A DNA stretch of 64,000 bases from Gillisia limnaea DSM 15749 (GTDB lineage: Bacteria; Bacteroidota; Bacteroidia; Flavobacteriales; Flavobacteriaceae), in the NCBI RefSeq assembly GCF_000243235.1, contig NZ_JH594606.1, positions 3,248,459-3,312,458 of the forward strand. Direction: 5' to 3'. Of the stretch, positions 59,515 to 64,000 are shown one piece after another (position 1 is the stretch's first letter; the number at the start of each line of letters is the position of its first letter). The translations under genes and the position numbers were made by a program. The notes beneath the pieces were generated by a model. It was not told the DNA's origin. It saw nothing but the letters and a program-made list of their open reading frames with translations, and did no database searches.

Positions 59515-60273
59515 TTATCTTTTCAACACTTTGTATTCTTCATAACAACCACTAATGGCATCTAATATTTGGAGATCGTTGGCACTTCGAATAAAATCCT
59601 TGGAATAATTACACCTGGCCAGAATCTCTTCAATGTCAACCTCATTGATTTGAAGTACTGCAGCCAAAGTTTGTCGGTCAAATTTTGATTGGAGTAGGGT
59701 TCTTATCTCCGCATCATCTTTCATTTGACGAAGCTTTTTCATTTGTTTGGGTTTCTTCCCAAAAATATTATAGAGTGCATCTGCTGGATTAAAAATTGCG
59801 CCAAAAGCTTTTCTAACCCCACTGGATGAAGAACCTCCACCTTCATAGGCAGAATTTAGTCCTGAAATACTATAACGATTATTCTCGTAAATAGGGATAT
59901 TTTTGGCATCGATCTCGAGATATCCGGTTAATTGAATAGGTCTCACCACTACTTCCTCCAGAGCAATACCAATATCTGTCATCTTAACCTTAACCGACCC
60001 ATATTTTAGCCAGTCATTGGTTACTCGTACCTGTATAGTCCTAAAACCTAAATATGAAAAGTAAAGTGTATCATTTACGGTAGCTGCAAGTTCAAAATCT
60101 CCGTCAGCATTCGAGGTGGTCCCCTTAACCTGGTTGAGATTTACAATGTTCACGTTTTCCAATGGAAGGTCATTGGAAGCATTTAAAACTTTTCCGGTTA
60201 CAATGTCCTGGTCTTGCGCTTTTGCGTTAAAGACTAATAAAAATAAGAATGTAAAGGATATTAGTAATCTCAT
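59515..60273 (-). CDS. Carboxypeptidase-regulatory-like domain exported protein
   Basis: A 252-residue exported protein. Signal peptide LLISFTFLFLLVFNAKAQ (cleavage near residue 20), then a carboxypeptidase D regulatory-like domain (about 25-110: IVTGKVLNASNDLPLENVNIVNLN and TVNDTLYFSYLGFRTIQVRV). This domain is usual at the N-terminus of SusC-like proteins but here stands with a helical C-terminal part (about 150-252) rich in Lys, Met and Asp. Such short proteins recur in Flavobacteriia without known role, probably periplasmic. Transcribed alone on the minus strand. Confidence 0.82.
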   Translation of the reverse strand: MRLLISFTFLFLLVFNAKAQDQDIVTGKVLNASNDLPLENVNIVNLNQVKGTTSNADGDFELAATVNDTLYFSYLGFRTIQVRVTNDWLKYGSVKVKMTDIGIALEEVVVRPIQLTGYLEIDAKNIPIYENNRYSISGLNSAYEGGGSSSSGVRKAFGAIFNPADALYNIFGKKPKQMKKLRQMKDDAEIRTLLQSKFDRQTLAAVLQINEVDIEEILARCNYSKDFIRSANDLQILDAISGCYEEYKVLKR

Positions 60274-60345
60274 AAAAGTATAAATGCAGTGAGGGGTAAG
60301 TATAGTAAATATTATACCAAACTTACCCCGCTGCCTTGATTTATT

Positions 60346-62166
60346 TTATGAACGTCTCGATTTTCTTCGGTTCACAGAACTTTCAATGTTCTTTTTACGA
60401 CTTCCGCCTTTTCCTGAAGATCTGCTTTCGCCACCTTCAGAAGGTTTAGAAGATCTTCTTCTTCCTCCGCCGTCTCCGGAACCTGAGGATCTTGAATCTC
60501 CACCGCTTCTTGGTTTAAAATCTCCACGAGGTTTGCTGCTTCTGCTTCGCCCGGAAGATCTTCCTCCTCCGGTATCCTGAGAAATCTCAACACTAATACG
60601 TCGTCCATGATGTTGGAAATCCTGGAATGTAGAGATCACTTTTTCTGCAAGTTCAGAGTGGGTATTAAAGAAAGAGAAACTTTCTTTTACATCTACTCTG
60701 GACACATCGTCTCTTCCTAGATCTAAAGTCGCTTTTAAGAAATCTTTCAGGGTCATCCAGTCAAAATCATCTTTAGTACCAACATTTATAAAAAATCTGG
60801 TACTGTCTCCACCGCCAGAGCTTTCCGCTCTTGTCCCGGAAACCTTAGAGTTAAGATCGGATGAATTTTTATAGTAATTAAAGAACCTGGTGAACTCTAC
60901 AGAAAATACTTTCTGTATAAGTTCTTCTTTAGAAAAATCATTTAGAACCTCTTCAATACCTGGTAAGTAAGGCTCAATGTCGTTATTGATCTTTGTATTT
61001 TTTATGTCGTTTGCCAAATGAAAGAGCTGCACCTTGCAAATTTCCATCCCATCCGGAATCTCTTTTTGCTCAAAAGGTTGCTTGATAATACGCTCTATAC
61101 TTTTGATTTTCCGCAATTCACTTTTGGAAACGATTACCATAGAAACCCCACTTTTTCCTGCACGTCCGGTTCTACCGCTTCGGTGCGTATAAATTTCAGG
61201 TTCATCTGGCAACTGATAGTTAATCACGTGGGTGATATCATCTACATCAATTCCCCTTGCGGCAACATCGGTTGCAACAAGCATCTGGATTTGACGGCTT
61301 CTAAAACTTTTCATCACCAAATCCCTTTGGTTCTGACTTAGATCTCCGTGCAACGCAGCGGCATTGTAGCCGTCTTCAATAAGTTGCTCGGCAACTTTTT
61401 GGGTATCTCGTTTGGTTCTACAAAAAACCACAGAGAAAATATCCGGATTGGCATCTGCCAGACGTTTAAGCGCAGCATAACGATCCCGGGAATTTACCAG
61501 GTAATATTCGTGAGACACGTTTGATGTTCCCTGGTTTTTTGTCCCAACGGTTATCTCAACAGGAGTTCGCATGAATTTTTTAGCGATAGTCGAAACCTCT
61601 TTAGGCATCGTAGCTGAAAATAACCAGGTGTTTTTTTCTTTTGGAGTATGCGAAAGAATCGCGGTGATATCCTCAAAGAATCCCATATTCAACATTTCAT
61701 CGGCTTCATCAAGAATACAGAATTCTATTTTTGAAATATCCACCAGTTTCCTGTTTATCATATCCTGCATTCTACCCGGAGTGGCCACAATAATTTGTGC
61801 TCCACGCTGAATTTGTCGGGACTGATCTGTAATGCTTGCTCCTCCGTAAATTGCCACGGTGTTTAACCCCGGTGTATGTTTGGCGTAATTTTTAAGCTCA
61901 TTTGTAATTTGTAAACACAATTCCCTGGTTGGGGAAAGAATCAATCCTTGCGTTTGCTTACTGTTAGCATTGATCTTTTGAATGAGCGGAAAACCAAAAG
62001 CTGCGGTTTTCCCGGTACCGGTTTGTGCAAGAGCCACCATATCGGTGTCTTTTTCTAATAAAATGGGGATTGCTTTTTCCTGTACTTCACTCGGGCTTTC
62101 AAAGCCCATATCTTCAATTGCTTTGAGTATTGCAGGATTTAATCCTAATTGTTCAAATTTATTCAT
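60346..62166 (-). CDS. deaD: DEAD-box RNA helicase with RGG-rich tail
   Basis: A 606-residue ATP-dependent RNA helicase. Motifs in order are the Q motif (FEQLGLNP...), AQTGTGKT (47-54), PTRELCLQ, TPGRM, DEAD, SAT, and HRSGRTGRAGKSG. An RNA-binding DbpA/CsdA-like domain lies at about 475-545 (FFINVGTKDDFDWMTLKDF). The last 60 residues are a low-complexity tail with repeated RSSG, GGGR and SRKK units. It resembles DeaD/CsdA cold-shock helicases. It unwinds structured RNA during ribosome assembly or mRNA turnover. The repeat tail DNA creates long spurious frames on both strands; none is a gene. Confidence 0.93.
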   Translation of the reverse strand: MNKFEQLGLNPAILKAIEDMGFESPSEVQEKAIPILLEKDTDMVALAQTGTGKTAAFGFPLIQKINANSKQTQGLILSPTRELCLQITNELKNYAKHTPGLNTVAIYGGASITDQSRQIQRGAQIIVATPGRMQDMINRKLVDISKIEFCILDEADEMLNMGFFEDITAILSHTPKEKNTWLFSATMPKEVSTIAKKFMRTPVEITVGTKNQGTSNVSHEYYLVNSRDRYAALKRLADANPDIFSVVFCRTKRDTQKVAEQLIEDGYNAAALHGDLSQNQRDLVMKSFRSRQIQMLVATDVAARGIDVDDITHVINYQLPDEPEIYTHRSGRTGRAGKSGVSMVIVSKSELRKIKSIERIIKQPFEQKEIPDGMEICKVQLFHLANDIKNTKINNDIEPYLPGIEEVLNDFSKEELIQKVFSVEFTRFFNYYKNSSDLNSKVSGTRAESSGGGDSTRFFINVGTKDDFDWMTLKDFLKATLDLGRDDVSRVDVKESFSFFNTHSELAEKVISTFQDFQHHGRRISVEISQDTGGGRSSGRSRSSKPRGDFKPRSGGDSRSSGSGDGGGRRRSSKPSEGGESRSSGKGGSRKKNIESSVNRRKSRRS

Positions 62167-62242
62167 ATAAAATTTTAATAAGTTGCAAAGGTAAGCATTA
62201 GTTTACAGCTTATTGCAGAAATTTTTAAATGAATAAAATAAG

Positions 62243-62815
62243 CTAACTACCCAGGTAATCAAGCAAGTCGCGTAAAGCTTTTCCACGATGACTGAAGGTA
62301 GATTTTTCCTCAAGTGTCATTTCGCCGAATGTTTTATCACTTCCATCCGGTTGAAAAACGGAATCATAACCAAAACCGAAGGTTCCTCTTGGTCCTCTGG
62401 TTATTTTACCTGTACAAATTCCGATAAACAAAATTTGATGGTCTTGAAGGTTTAGGGCGATCACGGTTTTAAATTGCGCTTTCCTATTGCGTGTGGCTTT
62501 TAATTCGTCCAGCAACTTTGATATATTGGCCTCATCATTTTTCCTGTTCCCTGCATATCTTGCAGAATGAACCCCGGGTTCTCCATTTAGAATCTCGACT
62601 TCCAAACCGGTATCATCGGCAAAACAGTCAAGGTTATAATGTTGTTTGACATAATCTGCCTTTAAAATAGCATTTCCTTCAATAGTATTGGAAGTTTCCG
62701 GGATATCCTCATTGCATCCTATGTCGTCCAGGGATAGTAATTCGAAATTGGATGGCATCATAGCCGCAATTTCCAATAGTTTGTTTTTATTATGGGTGGC
62801 AAATATTAGCTTCAT
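62243..62815 (-). CDS. rdgB: Non-canonical purine NTP pyrophosphatase
   Basis: A 190-residue HAM1/RdgB protein. It opens with LIFATHNKNKLLEI, has FADDTGLEVEILNGEPGVHSARYAG and ends SHRGKALRDLLDYL, all diagnostic. It hydrolyses dITP, XTP and other aberrant nucleotides to monophosphates. It starts 4 bases after the rlmH stop, so the two are co-transcribed on the minus strand. Confidence 0.95.
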   Translation of the reverse strand: MKLIFATHNKNKLLEIAAMMPSNFELLSLDDIGCNEDIPETSNTIEGNAILKADYVKQHYNLDCFADDTGLEVEILNGEPGVHSARYAGNRKNDEANISKLLDELKATRNRKAQFKTVIALNLQDHQILFIGICTGKITRGPRGTFGFGYDSVFQPDGSDKTFGEMTLEEKSTFSHRGKALRDLLDYLGS

Positions 62816-62819
62816 ATAA

Positions 62820-63293
62820 TTATTTATGGTGATAGGGTTCGTTTTTTAGGATTGTAAATGCACGGTAAAGTTGTTCTACAAAAAACAATCGGATCATTTG
62901 ATGTGAAAAGGTCATTTTTGATAGGGAAATTTTTGCATCAGCACGTTTATAAACATCTTCGGAAAACCCATATGGTCCGCCAATAATAAATACCAGTTGT
63001 TTCAGTCCGCTGTTAAGTCTTTTTTGAATGAATTCGGAGAACGCTTCCGAGGAATATTGCTTTCCATTTTCATCTAAAAGCACTACAAAATCTGATGCAG
63101 CGATTTTATTCAACAACAATTCTCCTTCTTTTTGTTTTTGCTGATTTTCATCTAGATTCTTTGCATTTTTAATATCCGGGATAAGTTCAAATTCAAATCT
63201 ATTATAAAATACGAGACGTTTTATATACACCTCGGTTAAATTTTGAAGAGCGGGATCATCAGTTTTTCCTATCCCAAGTAATTTTATGGTCAT
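62820..63293 (-). CDS. rlmH: 23S rRNA (pseudouridine-1915-N3)-methyltransferase
   Basis: A 157-residue SPOUT methyltransferase. VFIIGGPYGFSEDVYKRA and SLSKMTFSHQMIRLFFVEQLYRAFTI (split) with the C-terminal YHHK ending are RlmH hallmarks. It methylates pseudouridine 1915 of mature 70S ribosomes. It is 41 bases from the divergent nadC start; both promoters must share that gap. Confidence 0.96.
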   Translation of the reverse strand: MTIKLLGIGKTDDPALQNLTEVYIKRLVFYNRFEFELIPDIKNAKNLDENQQKQKEGELLLNKIAASDFVVLLDENGKQYSSEAFSEFIQKRLNSGLKQLVFIIGGPYGFSEDVYKRADAKISLSKMTFSHQMIRLFFVEQLYRAFTILKNEPYHHK

Positions 63294-63334
63294 TTTACTA
63301 AGACTTTGCTACATTTACAAAAATAATCATTGCG

Positions 63335-64000
63335 ATGATCTCACAAGCACAATTTGACAAGGAAATTGAAATAATTATTGCGAACTCCGTAAGGGAAGAC
63401 GTAGGGGAGGGTGACCACAGCTCTCTGGCTTGTATTCCTGCAAATGCAAAAGGGAGGGCCAAACTTCTGGTAAAGGACAACGGGTTGATTGCCGGGGTGG
63501 AATTCGCTAAACAGGTATTTCAATATATAGACAAAGATCTTAAGGTGGAAACGGTTATAGAAGATGGAAGTGTAGTCAAAAAAAGAGACATTGTGTTCTA
63601 TGTAGAAGGATCTTCCCAATCAATATTAAAAGCAGAAAGACTTGTTCTAAACGCGATGCAAAGAATGAGTGCCATTGCCACAAAAACAAATGAATTTGTA
63701 AAAAAACTGGAAGGAACCAAAACCAAAATTCTGGATACCCGCAAAACCACGCCTGGTATACGGGCTCTGGAAAAATGGGCTGTAAAAATAGGCGGAGGAG
63801 AGAATCACCGGTTTGCGTTATACGATATGATCATGTTAAAAGATAACCATATAGATTTTGCAGGTGGTATTACCCAGGCTATTAACAAAACTAAAATTTA
63901 CCTTCAAGAAAAAAACCTTGATTTAGAAATAATAGTGGAAGCAAGAGATCTGGATGAAATAAAGGAAATTTTAGAAAGCGAAGGTGTTTATAGGATATTA
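63335..64000 (+). CDS. nadC: Nicotinate-nucleotide pyrophosphorylase, 3' end outside window
   Basis: The first 222 codons of a quinolinate phosphoribosyltransferase. EDVGEGDHSSLACIP, the LNAMQRMSAIATKTNEFV helix, DTRKTTPGIRALEKWAVKIGGGENHR (split) and MLKDNHIDFAGG are NadC signatures; the sequence is cut in VEARDLDEIKEIL before the final barrel strands. Full-length NadC has about 280-290 residues, so about 60 are missing. It makes nicotinate mononucleotide from quinolinate in NAD synthesis. Start at ATG 63335. Confidence 0.94.
   Translation, partial: MISQAQFDKEIEIIIANSVREDVGEGDHSSLACIPANAKGRAKLLVKDNGLIAGVEFAKQVFQYIDKDLKVETVIEDGSVVKKRDIVFYVEGSSQSILKAERLVLNAMQRMSAIATKTNEFVKKLEGTKTKILDTRKTTPGIRALEKWAVKIGGGENHRFALYDMIMLKDNHIDFAGGITQAINKTKIYLQEKNLDLEIIVEARDLDEIKEILESEGVYRIL

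Noticed and set aside
60372..60608. Acidic and proline-rich frames in the helicase tail
   Set aside because: Low-complexity tail DNA read in other frames; the RGG/RSSG tail in the helicase frame explains it.

Overview
The window looks like a chromosomal segment from a marine-type flavobacterium (Bacteroidota, Flavobacteriaceae; Gramella/Salegentibacter-like lineages are plausible, but genus cannot be fixed from here). Reasons: AT-rich DNA, Flavobacteriia-type families (DUF6252, DUF6048, DUF6452, DUF4268, DUF4870, PspC/PadR operon, MoxR/DUF58/DUF4129/SpoIIM cluster), an IntDOT-type integrase, few Shine-Dalgarno sites, and several TAnnTTTG-like -7 boxes. The window starts inside a DUF302 gene and ends inside nadC.

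Layout. 1-4.1 kb: DUF302 protein, a haloalkane-dehalogenase-like hydrolase, a decayed glycosyltransferase and a large Cys-containing protein resembling nitronate monooxygenases. 4.4-8.1 kb: an integration hotspot at a tRNA-Pro gene. A 3.1-kb element (integrase, DUF6252 lipoprotein, truncated secreted ORF) is flanked by 16-bp copies of the tRNA-Pro 3' end, and older att scars and tRNA fragments lie beside it. tRNA-Ser follows. 8.2-25.6 kb: an aryl polyene/flexirubin-type pigment cluster. A halogenase-like flavoprotein is divergent from a long plus-strand run: tyrosine ammonia-lyase, FabG reductase, acyltransferase, dehydratase, thioesterase, two active ketosynthases with two inactive homologues, ACP, polysaccharide deacetylase, LolA-like carrier, second dehydratase, glycosyltransferase-DUF2062, MMPL exporter fused to a methyltransferase-like domain, a frameshifted lipoprotein and an aryl-CoA ligase-like enzyme. 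The expected logic is tyrosine to 4-coumarate, activation, iterative polyene extension on ACP, then transfer and export to the outer membrane. The dialkylresorcinol genes darA/darB that complete true flexirubins are not in this window.

25.6-36.7 kb: sterol desaturase-family protein, a three-gene biotin-dependent acyl-CoA carboxylase operon, TRIC-like channel, thioredoxin reductase, the DUF4870-PadR-PspC envelope operon, a DUF4442 protein, an AIM24 remnant and a small conserved protein. 36.7-45.2 kb: OxyR, a DUF2141 protein, then the DUF58-MoxR-DUF4350-DUF4129-membrane protein-SpoIIM operon with a divergent RDD gene. 45.2-52.8 kb: lipoprotein cyclophilin, NUDIX hydrolase, PlsC-like acyltransferase, a second sterol desaturase, an ECF sigma factor with a membrane partner, NDH-2, DUF4268, ZIP transporter. 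52.9-64 kb: mostly housekeeping genes (RNA methyltransferases, DUF6048/DUF6452/rlmD, rocD, trmH, DEAD-box helicase, rdgB, rlmH, nadC).

All functions are inferred by reading motifs; no database search was run.
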